A stretch of DNA of 42,787 bases from a virus: positions 1-42,787 of IMG/VR virus record IMGVR_UViG_3300037189_011503; one strand, 5' to 3'. A model generated the notes under the pieces. It did no database searches. It was not told where the DNA came from and was given only the letters and a program-made list of their open reading frames with translations. How positions within the stretch are numbered: position 1 is the stretch's first letter; each line of letters begins with the position of its first letter. The translations under genes and the position numbers were made by a program. Positions 7,086 through 12,981 of this stretch are shown here, one piece after another.

Positions 7086-7913
7086 TCAGATCAGGTCCAT
7101 CTCGTCAGAGGCGCCGGCGGGCTCGGGCTCTGGCGCGGGCGGTGGGAGAGGCTCCTCAATCTCGACCGCCTGGGCGTCAATCACGGCCGATGCGCGCGTG
7201 CGGCGGCGCGCTGTGGTGGGTTCCTCCTGCGCTGGCGTCGAGGCGGGCTCCTCCTTGTAGAGATCATCATCAGCCTCGACCGCCCGGTGAAACTCCTCGT
7301 CCTTGTCGGTCGAGCTTGGCAGGTACTTGGACAAGCGGCGGATGACGGTCTTTTTGGCCATCTCATCCCACCACTGAGTCCACGGCCCGGCGCCTTTGGA
7401 TCGGGACACGGCCCGCACGCGCTCGATCTCTGCGACGGTCATGATGGCGCGCTGCTTGCCGCCGTCCTTCAACGTGGCGACGGCATAGACCAGGATGGGC
7501 TTGCCGCGATCGGCGCCGAGGCATGGCTTGTGCGAGATGCGCTCGTCGTCGCCGAGCTCATAGGTGAAAGTGTCGTTTTGATAGACGACATGGGCGGCGA
7601 TGGTGCTGATCTCGCCGCTGTTGCGGGCCTTCTTCAGCAGCCCTGCGACCATCGGCATATATTGCGCCGCGGTGCCAAACTTCACGAGCGCAGCCTCGCG
7701 CCCGTCCAGCACCAGGCCATCCTGGGCGGCCTTCATAATCGCGCCGTAAATGCTGCGGCGATCGCAATCAACGATGTCCGGGTTCATTTGCAGCGCGGTC
7801 TGCGCCGTGCGGATGAACTTGGCGGAGGGGATGTGCGCCGGTAGGGCAGCGCGAAACTCCGGCTCCATCGTGGTGATGGTGTTGCGGATCTCTACGAGTG
7901 CGGTCTTAGACAT
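7086..7913 (-). CDS. recT: RecT-family single-strand annealing protein
   Basis: A 275-residue recombinase of the RecT family, which binds single-stranded DNA and anneals complementary strands during phage recombination. Family features include LQMNPDIVDCDRRSIYGAI near 40-60, DGREAALVKFG and AQYMPMVAGLLKKARNSGEI. The C-terminal basic segment GAGPWTQWWDEMAKKTVIRR is typical. The last ~70 residues form an acidic, proline-rich tail ending in EMDLI, reminiscent of single-strand-binding protein tails. Its start overlaps the stop of the exonuclease (TAATG), the usual partner arrangement (exonuclease plus annealing protein). Confidence 0.92.
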   Translation of the reverse strand: MSKTALVEIRNTITTMEPEFRAALPAHIPSAKFIRTAQTALQMNPDIVDCDRRSIYGAIMKAAQDGLVLDGREAALVKFGTAAQYMPMVAGLLKKARNSGEISTIAAHVVYQNDTFTYELGDDERISHKPCLGADRGKPILVYAVATLKDGGKQRAIMTVAEIERVRAVSRSKGAGPWTQWWDEMAKKTVIRRLSKYLPSSTDKDEEFHRAVEADDDLYKEEPASTPAQEEPTTARRRTRASAVIDAQAVEIEEPLPPPAPEPEPAGASDEMDLI

Positions 7914-8845
7914 TATGCGACTTCCTTCAGGTTGAGGCGGAATTGACGATAGCCAGAGCGGGCGCCGATGACGGTTCCGACCATGTCCGGCGTGATGGTG
8001 GTGCCGGCCGAGTCCTTGGTCTCGGTGGCGGTGAGGGTCCAGCCTTCGCCTGTGACCTTGCCGGCATCGCCGATCAGGGTCAGCATCTCAGAGCGGGCGG
8101 CTTCCTTGCGAGCGATCGCGTCCTTCTCGTCACGCGCGGCGGAGGCGTAGGACAAGGCGAGGCTGTGCAGGCGGTTGTTGCCGATGGCGTCAAGCGGTGC
8201 GCCAGAGCCGTTCCGGTAGATTTCCCGGATGGTGTCGGCGTCCTTGATGAAATCAACAGCGGGCGGGGTCTTGGCGTCCACGCGCTGCCAGAAGCGGCGG
8301 ATAGCGGCGCGGAGTTTTTCGCCGACCTGGCGGTCACGCGCGACCCGGATCACGCGGGGGGTGTTGCCTGCCACAAGGCAGACGATCAGCGCCCATTCGC
8401 GGTTTGCCACTTCAAGCTGGTGCTGCACCTGGATTTCGATATGTGGTGGAGCTTCGTCGTCGAGCCATTCGTCGCGATAGACCCGAAAATCGACGTTCTT
8501 GACCTCCATGAGGCCGGGGCCGTCAGCGTGAGATACGATCTCGAAGTCAAAGCTGGCGCCCATATGCTCGTCGGTATGGCGCCAGTAAGTGTTGATGCGC
8601 CGCACAGTGAGGCCCATGTCCTCGGCCACGCCATGAGCGATGGCGTCTTGAAGGCGAAGGCCCCAGGTCATGCGCTCGTTCTGCTCGATCTCGTCGGAGA
8701 CATTGCCGAGCTTGCGGTAAAAAAGCTCAAACTCGGTGACGTATGGCGAGAGGCCAAACAGGGCGGCGGACTCGGTGCTAGTCACGTCCTTGCGGCGCAA
8801 CTCCAGCCAGTGCTCGCGGCTGTCAGGGGTGATGATTACAGGCAT
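7913..8845 (-). CDS. YqaJ-type viral exonuclease
   Basis: A 310-residue protein of the YqaJ / lambda-exonuclease nuclease fold. It starts with SREHWLELRRKDVTSTESAAL, the typical YqaJ opening. Active-site residues visible are Asp100 (GASFDFE), then Glu114 and Lys116 (GLMEVKNVD), followed by HIEIQVQHQLEVANREWALI. It should digest one strand of duplex DNA to give the single strands used by RecT. ATG 8845 comes right after the stop of a 31-codon gene, with GAGG upstream. Confidence 0.9.
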   Translation of the reverse strand: MPVIITPDSREHWLELRRKDVTSTESAALFGLSPYVTEFELFYRKLGNVSDEIEQNERMTWGLRLQDAIAHGVAEDMGLTVRRINTYWRHTDEHMGASFDFEIVSHADGPGLMEVKNVDFRVYRDEWLDDEAPPHIEIQVQHQLEVANREWALIVCLVAGNTPRVIRVARDRQVGEKLRAAIRRFWQRVDAKTPPAVDFIKDADTIREIYRNGSGAPLDAIGNNRLHSLALSYASAARDEKDAIARKEAARSEMLTLIGDAGKVTGEGWTLTATETKDSAGTTITPDMVGTVIGARSGYRQFRLNLKEVA

Positions 8846-8941
8846 TTATCTGTCCTCTGTTTTCATGATGATTGCGATAATCCCAAGCACAACGGCCAAG
8901 AAAAGAACGCCGTAAGCCCAGGCAATAAGGATTACGTCCAT
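8846..8941 (-). CDS. 31-residue single-span membrane protein leading the recombination operon
   Basis: A very short gene with a strong ribosome binding site (GAGGA, 6 bp before ATG). The product is one hydrophobic helix (VLFLAVVLGIIAIIM) with a Trp/Tyr belt near the start and a charged end (KTEDR). Its stop is immediately followed by the exonuclease ATG, so the two are probably translationally coupled. It is the first gene after the promoter at 8962-8997. I do not know its function; superinfection exclusion or membrane tethering are possibilities. Motif copy 3 (8872-8886) lies inside it. Confidence 0.7.
   Translation of the reverse strand: MDVILIAWAYGVLFLAVVLGIIAIIMKTEDR
8872..8886. promoter_or_regulatory. 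Motif TTGNNNTAATCCCAA, copy 3
   Basis: Reads TTGCGATAATCCCAA, inside the 31-codon membrane protein gene and 27 bp ahead of the exonuclease start. It shares the nine bases TAATCCCAA with copies at 268 and 4945. Because it is also coding sequence, its role as a binding site is uncertain. Confidence 0.3.
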
Positions 8942-8961
8942 TGGTGTTCCTCGCGTTGTGT

Positions 8962-8997
8962 GTTGCGGTTATAGCAACGCATAGCGCGGTATGTCAA
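8962..8997 (-). promoter_or_regulatory. Leftward promoter with repressor-type dyad over the -10, before the recombination genes
   Basis: On the minus strand: -35 TTGACA (8997-8992), 18-bp spacer, -10 TATAAC (8973-8968). The dyad GTTGCGGTTATAGCAAC (8962-8978) covers the -10, so a bound repressor would block RNA polymerase. The arrangement is almost the same as at 17186-17220, including the shared TTGCTATAA. DNA upstream of the -35 is AT-rich (ATAAATTGGG around 9001), which could act as an UP element. Confidence 0.78.
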
Positions 8998-9012
8998 GGG
9001 ATAAATTGGGAT

Positions 9013-9330
9013 TTATTGGAACGTTGAGAGATCGGTTTCGCTGCGCGCGACGACCGCAATTCCTCCGGCGGTTTCAACCGCTTGCAGGAAATTGCGCTGC
9101 GCATCGCTCGTGCGTCCGGTGGCGATCTTCACCTCGACGGCTGTGAAAATCGCAATTTTTTTTCCGACCATCTCGGGCGTTACGGTGCGGCTGGTCCAGC
9201 CGATCAGGTCAGACCCGCCTGGGTTGGCGAGCCCGTAGCGTACGACCGACCCGTCCGGGTAATGAGCGACCCCTTGGTTGTTGCGGAAGACCACTGCCTT
9301 GCCGGACAGCGCCAGCATCAGCCGGCGCAT
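9013..9330 (-). CDS. VRR-NUC domain nuclease
   Basis: A 105-residue protein with the whole VRR-NUC core: Asp41 in NPGGSDLIGW, then Glu66 and Lys68 in AVEVKIATGR, then Gln78 in DAQRNFLQAV. These match the PD-(D/E)xK catalytic pattern. Stand-alone VRR-NUC proteins in phages are thought to cut branched DNA such as Holliday junctions. ATG 9330 has GAAGG upstream and follows the helicase stop by 14 bp. An earlier in-frame start (9396) would overlap the helicase and adds no conserved sequence. Confidence 0.85.
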   Translation of the reverse strand: MRRLMLALSGKAVVFRNNQGVAHYPDGSVVRYGLANPGGSDLIGWTSRTVTPEMVGKKIAIFTAVEVKIATGRTSDAQRNFLQAVETAGGIAVVARSETDLSTFQ

Positions 9331-9344
9331 GAGGTTGCCTTCCT

Positions 9345-10736
9345 TCACGTTGCCCGCCCTCGCGCCATGCGCGCAGTCATGATGTGTCCGGCCCATGCCG
9401 CCGGGTTCTTGTAGCCGCGCGCCTGCGCCAGCTTGATCAGGTCGTCGAAACCGCGCGCCTTCGACTGCTCCTCCATCTTAACGCGGCGGACCATGGCTGG
9501 ATCGACCTCGTGAAGTTCGCCGTCCACCTCCTCCACCTTTCGGCCCGCCTGCTCATAGACGTGACCGCAAGCCGAGCAGACCGGCGCCGGGCGATGCGTG
9601 GCAAAGCATTTCGGGCATTGCTTGATGGCGAAGTGCGGCTCGTCGTCGCTGTCCTTGGCCTTCTTCCGCTTCTCCCTGTCGGCAAGCGTCCAGTCCCGAT
9701 CGTCGTCGGGTAGCCCGTGCGTGGCGATGTTGTTGGCGTGATCCAGGATCAGCGCGTGCTGCTTGCCTGGAAAGGTGCGCAGCGCTCGCCCTACCTGTTG
9801 CAGGTAGAGGCTCAGGCTCTTGGTCGGGCGCAGCAGGATCGCGGCCTCGATCGCCGGGAGGTCAAACCCCTCGCCGAACAGGTCCACATTGCACAAGACC
9901 TGGATCTGCCCTGCCCGGAATGCTGCCAGGGCGGCGCGGCGCTCATCGCGCGGCGTGGTGCCGTCGAGGTGGTGTGCCACGAACCCGGCAGAGCGAAACT
10001 CCTGCGCGACGTGCTGGCTGTGCTTCACGCTCACGCAAAACGCGACCGCGCGCTTGCCGGCGGCCAGGCGGCGGTAATGCGAGACAGCATCCCCTACAAT
10101 CGCGCTGGCGCCCATGACCTCGGCAAGCTCGGTCTGGATGTAGTCGCCTGCTCGAGAGTGAACATTCCCGAGGTCGGGATGGGAGGGCGCGAAGGCGCGA
10201 TATGGCGAAAGGAACCCATTCTCAATCAACCACCGCACGCTCGGCCCCCGCACCATGCGGCTGAAGTGCTGGCCGAGCCCGGTGCCGTCGAGCCTCCAGG
10301 GGGTCGCGGTCAGCCCGACATGCTTGGCGCTGGGGTAGGCGTCCATCACGCGGGTCCAGCCTGCGGCCGCGACGTGATGGCACTCGTCCCAGACCACCAG
10401 CGCGGGCGCACGCACCTTGTCGAGGCGGTTCTTGAGGGTGTCGATGCTGGCGATCTGGACCGGCGCCAGAGGGTCGGGCCGCGCGCCGGCGGCGATGATC
10501 CCGTAGGAGATCCCGACCTGGGCGAAGGTACTGGCTGCCTGCTCGATTAGCTCGGCGCGGTGGCAGATGAAAAACGAGCGATGACCGCGGCTGGCGGCGG
10601 TGCCGAGCATGCTCGCGGTGAGGGCTGTCTTGCCTGCTCCAGTGGGGGCTTGGATCAGCACGCGCGGCACGTCTCGCAGGTGGGCGCGAGCCCGGGCGAT
10701 AATTTCGTCCTGATAAGGGCGGATCTTAAAAGTCAT
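9345..10736 (-). CDS. Superfamily 2 DEAD/DEAH-type DNA helicase
   Basis: A 463-residue helicase. Residues 1-37 give the Q-like motif (FKIRPYQDEII) and Walker A APTGAGKT (30-37). DECH (117-120) is motif II, and LTATPWRLDG is motif III-like. The C-terminal RecA domain shows GEGFDLPAIEAAILLRPT and QQVGRALRTFPGK (motif VI). A four-Cys cluster (CPKCFATHRPAPVCSACG) near 390-410 is a likely zinc ribbon. It resembles the restriction-type SF2 helicases encoded beside VRR-NUC in phages, probably working in replication or recombination. The start is in ATGA overlap with the 34-codon gene. Confidence 0.88.
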   Translation of the reverse strand: MTFKIRPYQDEIIARARAHLRDVPRVLIQAPTGAGKTALTASMLGTAASRGHRSFFICHRAELIEQAASTFAQVGISYGIIAAGARPDPLAPVQIASIDTLKNRLDKVRAPALVVWDECHHVAAAGWTRVMDAYPSAKHVGLTATPWRLDGTGLGQHFSRMVRGPSVRWLIENGFLSPYRAFAPSHPDLGNVHSRAGDYIQTELAEVMGASAIVGDAVSHYRRLAAGKRAVAFCVSVKHSQHVAQEFRSAGFVAHHLDGTTPRDERRAALAAFRAGQIQVLCNVDLFGEGFDLPAIEAAILLRPTKSLSLYLQQVGRALRTFPGKQHALILDHANNIATHGLPDDDRDWTLADREKRKKAKDSDDEPHFAIKQCPKCFATHRPAPVCSACGHVYEQAGRKVEEVDGELHEVDPAMVRRVKMEEQSKARGFDDLIKLAQARGYKNPAAWAGHIMTARMARGRAT

Positions 10737-10837
10737 GGCCACCACATCCAGGCCATGACCATGACCGCGATGAAGCACCACATGGCGCCGGCGAACATGA
10801 TCCAGGCGATCACCATCATGGGGTCTGAGTCGCGCAT
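10733..10837 (-). CDS. 34-residue Met/Trp-rich membrane protein
   Basis: A short ORF fitted exactly between two genes: its ATG overlaps the upstream stop by one base (TGATG) and its stop overlaps the helicase start (ATGA). The product is nearly all hydrophobic after MRDSDP (for example AWIMFAGAMWCFIAVMV), with many Met and four Trp residues, and should form one membrane helix. The tight coupling on both sides makes real translation likely. Its function is unknown to me. Confidence 0.65.
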   Translation of the reverse strand: MRDSDPMMVIAWIMFAGAMWCFIAVMVMAWMWWP

Positions 10838-11070
10838 CAGAGCAGCGCCCCTTGCACCGCCTCAGGCTGCGGGCGGCTCTGGATGTGGTCAGCGCAGTAC
10901 CACTTGCCGAGCTTGGCGTAGCCCTCCTCGCGCCTGCCATCCAGGATCAGCGCGAGGCCTATGCCCGGAAAGCACCCGACCGCTTGGATCGCGTCGGCGC
11001 CGCACACGTCGCAGGTGTTGCGCCACTTAATCGCGCCGGTTGATCGGCTCTTGAAAAGCTGGACCGGCAT
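10837..11070 (-). CDS. Small putative zinc-binding protein
   Basis: A 77-residue protein with one CxxC (Cys20, Cys23: NTCDVCGA) and a distant CxxH (Cys59, His62: WYCADH), enough for a single zinc site. No catalytic motif is visible. It sits in a one-base overlap (TGATG) with both the methyltransferase before it and the 34-codon gene after it. It may be a small DNA- or protein-binding accessory factor. The assignment of zinc binding is an inference from the residues. Confidence 0.68.
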   Translation of the reverse strand: MPVQLFKSRSTGAIKWRNTCDVCGADAIQAVGCFPGIGLALILDGRREEGYAKLGKWYCADHIQSRPQPEAVQGALL

Positions 11071-12068
11071 CACGCGACTCCCGCGAATAAGGGGGCGTCA
11101 TCCTTGATGCGCTCGCGGGCAAGCCGCGCGTATTCAGGATTGAGTTCGCATAGGATCGCGTCACGGTTCAGCCGGTCAGCAACCAGCCCGGTTGTGCCTG
11201 CGCCGCTGAATGGGTCTAAGACCGTATCGCCGGGGCGGCTGCCTGCCTTGATGCAGCGCTCCGCCAAGTCTGGCGGCATGGTGGCAAAGTGCGCGCCGCT
11301 ATAGGGCTGCGTGGCGATGGTCCAGACGTTGCGGGCGTTGCGGGTTAGCCCTGTCGGGTTTCCCGTCCGTGCCCGACTGCCGCCATCGGCGCACATCGGG
11401 TCGGAAACCTTGCGCGCGTCTGTCCTGTTGTGCCGGTCGTCGCCGGGGAAGTCCGCAGGCTCCGCAATCGCCGCCGCGTCGTAGAAATAGCTAGCCCGCT
11501 TGCTCAGCAGAAACACATGCTCATGGGCAGACGTGGGCCGGTCCCGCACGCTTTCCGGCATGGGGTTGGGCTTGTGCCAGATAATATCCGACCGCAGCCA
11601 CCAACCATCGGCGCGAAGGGCGAAGGCGACCATCCAGGGAATGCCGAGGAGGTCCTTGTATTTCACTCCATCAGCGGCAAGACGCGATCCAGGCCGGTCG
11701 CCACGTCCTACCGCGCCATCAGATGACCCTACCTTTGCAGATTGCGCTAACCCATAGACGTTGCCATACGCCGCGCAATTCTTCCCGCCCGGCCCCGATC
11801 CACCCTTGGCCTCGCTGCGCGCATAGCTATCCCCGAGGTTCAGCCAAAGCGTCCCGTCATCGCGCAGCACCCGACGCACTTCCCGAAACACGTCAACCAG
11901 CCGCGCAACATAGGCGTCAGGCGTTTCCTCGAGCCCAATCTGCCCGGCAACACCATAATCCCGGAGCCCGTAATAGGGTGGGCTGGTCACGCATGTCTGC
12001 GCCGCGCCATCGGGCAAGGTGCGCAAGGTGGTAAGGCAATCGCCAATCAGGATGGTGTTAGATGCCAT
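11070..12068 (-). CDS. DNA methyltransferase, N4-cytosine/N6-adenine type (beta class)
   Basis: A 332-residue enzyme that should transfer a methyl group from S-adenosylmethionine to an exocyclic amino group in DNA. Motif IV is TSPPYYGLRDYG (28-39); the Ser in TSPPY is more common in N4-cytosine enzymes, but some N6-adenine ones have it too. Motif I, DPFSGAGTTG (285-294), comes near the C-terminus, giving the beta-class order. The central ~100-250 region is the likely target-recognition part. No restriction nuclease is next to it, so it is an orphan methylase for self-protection or regulation. ATG 12068 overlaps the cro-like stop (TGATG). Confidence 0.88.
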   Translation of the reverse strand: MASNTILIGDCLTTLRTLPDGAAQTCVTSPPYYGLRDYGVAGQIGLEETPDAYVARLVDVFREVRRVLRDDGTLWLNLGDSYARSEAKGGSGPGGKNCAAYGNVYGLAQSAKVGSSDGAVGRGDRPGSRLAADGVKYKDLLGIPWMVAFALRADGWWLRSDIIWHKPNPMPESVRDRPTSAHEHVFLLSKRASYFYDAAAIAEPADFPGDDRHNRTDARKVSDPMCADGGSRARTGNPTGLTRNARNVWTIATQPYSGAHFATMPPDLAERCIKAGSRPGDTVLDPFSGAGTTGLVADRLNRDAILCELNPEYARLARERIKDDAPLFAGVA

Positions 12069-12268
12069 CACGCCACCAGGTCGGTATGCGACAATGCAAC
12101 CTTGCGCCGCTTGGCTTCATCCAGCAGGCGGCGGTGATACTTCGCCGGCACGTTGGTCCAACGTGTGACCGTGCTCTTGTCGATTCCCAACAGGCGAGCG
12201 ACCTCGGCCTGCGATCCAAATGCCTGAGCGAGGCGGCTTACTACCTCGGTCTTGCGCTTATCCTCCAT
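12068..12268 (-). CDS. Cro/YdaS-like helix-turn-helix regulator
   Basis: A 66-residue DNA-binding protein with one HTH: VVSRLAQAFGSQAEVARLLGIDKSTVTRW. The G-S-Q-A-x-V-A-x-L-L-G pattern is that of YdaS/Cro antitoxin-like regulators. It is divergent to the CI-like repressor gene at 12412 with a shared 143-bp control region, and is first gene of the leftward operon that includes the methyltransferase and helicase. Together these make it the likely Cro that favours lytic growth. Confidence 0.8.
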   Translation of the reverse strand: MEDKRKTEVVSRLAQAFGSQAEVARLLGIDKSTVTRWTNVPAKYHRRLLDEAKRRKVALSHTDLVA

Positions 12269-12297
12269 TGATTCCCCCGGAGATTGCTATGGCCCCC

Positions 12298-12327
12298 ATT
12301 ATCACATTGCCGTTGGGTTTTTGTCAA
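12298..12327 (-). promoter_or_regulatory. Leftward early promoter of the cro-like operon
   Basis: On the minus strand: -35 TTGACA (12327-12322), 18-bp spacer, -10 GATAAT (12303-12298), about 30 bp before ATG 12268. The -35 lies within dyad O1 (12312-12328), so repressor binding would block this promoter. Confidence 0.65.
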
Positions 12328-12328
12328 T
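12312..12328. promoter_or_regulatory. Operator-like dyad O1
   Basis: Reads GTTGGGTTTTTGTCAAT, matching the GTTG-N9-CAAC dyad at 16 of the 17 framework positions with the last base changed. It overlaps the -35 of the leftward promoter. It is also centred in a larger dyad, CATTG-N15-CAATG (12305-12329). Confidence 0.55.
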
Positions 12329-12347
12329 GGGCTTCGTGGTGTTTTCA

Positions 12348-12364
12348 GTTGCGTTTTGTGCAAC
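12348..12364. promoter_or_regulatory. Operator-like dyad O2
   Basis: Reads GTTGCGTTTTGTGCAAC, a perfect 5-bp-arm dyad (GTTGC/GCAAC, 7-bp centre). It sits 36 bp from O1 and overlaps a possible -35 (TTGCGT, 12349) of the repressor gene, whose -10 may be TGTAAT at 12374-12379 (19-bp spacing, weak). Repressor self-regulation from this site is inferred. Confidence 0.6.
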
Positions 12365-12411
12365 GGTGCGTAGTGTAATTTTTCCCGTGATGGCTTGGAT
12401 TCACAATTAAG

Positions 12412-12981
12412 ATGGATACGATCTGGTTTCAGTCGCGGATAAAAACTCTCGGCAAAAGCCAGCGGGCGCTGGCGCATGTGCTTGGAATCGACCCTGCGCA
12501 AGTCACAAACCTTTTGAAGGGGCGCAGGCGCATGCAGTTACCAGAGGCCGCGGCCGTCGCCGCGTTCCTGAATGTCTCAGTCGAAGATGTGCTTCAGCAT
12601 GCCGGTCTTGCTGTAAGCGGTGGGGCCCGGCGCGTGAAGCTTGCCGGGTACGTCGATGAGCACGGGGAGATCCACCTATCCGACCGGCCCGAGGGCGAGG
12701 TCGATGCGCCGGCACTGTCGCCGGATGGCACGATCGCCGTGCGCATGAAGGGCGACCAGATGCTCATGCGCAATGGGGTCTTGTTTTTCGCGCCGGGCGT
12801 CGGCGTGAACCCGGACGCGATTGGCCGCCTGTCAGTGGCGCGGGTCGGCGGCGGGCCATGGCTGGTCCGCACGATCTCGCCCGGCATGGAGCCTGGTCGC
12901 TATGACCTAGCTGGACCTGCCGGTGATATCGTCGAGGCCAAGCTCTCGGCGGCGTCCCCGGTGCTCTGGATCAGGCCTTAA
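12412..12981 (+). CDS. CI-like phage repressor with inactive S24-like C-terminal domain
   Basis: A 189-residue regulator. Residues ~5-62 form an XRE helix-turn-helix (KSQRALAHVLGIDPAQVTNL). The C-terminal half resembles the LexA/CI S24 fold. Where the serine nucleophile is expected (GDSM), the sequence is MKGDQML, with Gln116. The usual Lys in the VKR-like strand is also not seen (WLVRTISPG). It is therefore probably unable to cleave itself. It most likely maintains lysogeny by binding the GTTG-N9-CAAC sites. There is no strong ribosome binding site before ATG 12412 (AATTAAG only), so translation may be weak or leaderless. Confidence 0.8.
   Translation: MDTIWFQSRIKTLGKSQRALAHVLGIDPAQVTNLLKGRRRMQLPEAAAVAAFLNVSVEDVLQHAGLAVSGGARRVKLAGYVDEHGEIHLSDRPEGEVDAPALSPDGTIAVRMKGDQMLMRNGVLFFAPGVGVNPDAIGRLSVARVGGGPWLVRTISPGMEPGRYDLAGPAGDIVEAKLSAASPVLWIRP

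Noticed and set aside
7943-8974. 343-codon plus-strand frame opposite the exonuclease
   Set aside because: The minus strand encodes a clear YqaJ exonuclease with active-site residues; the plus frame is a shadow.
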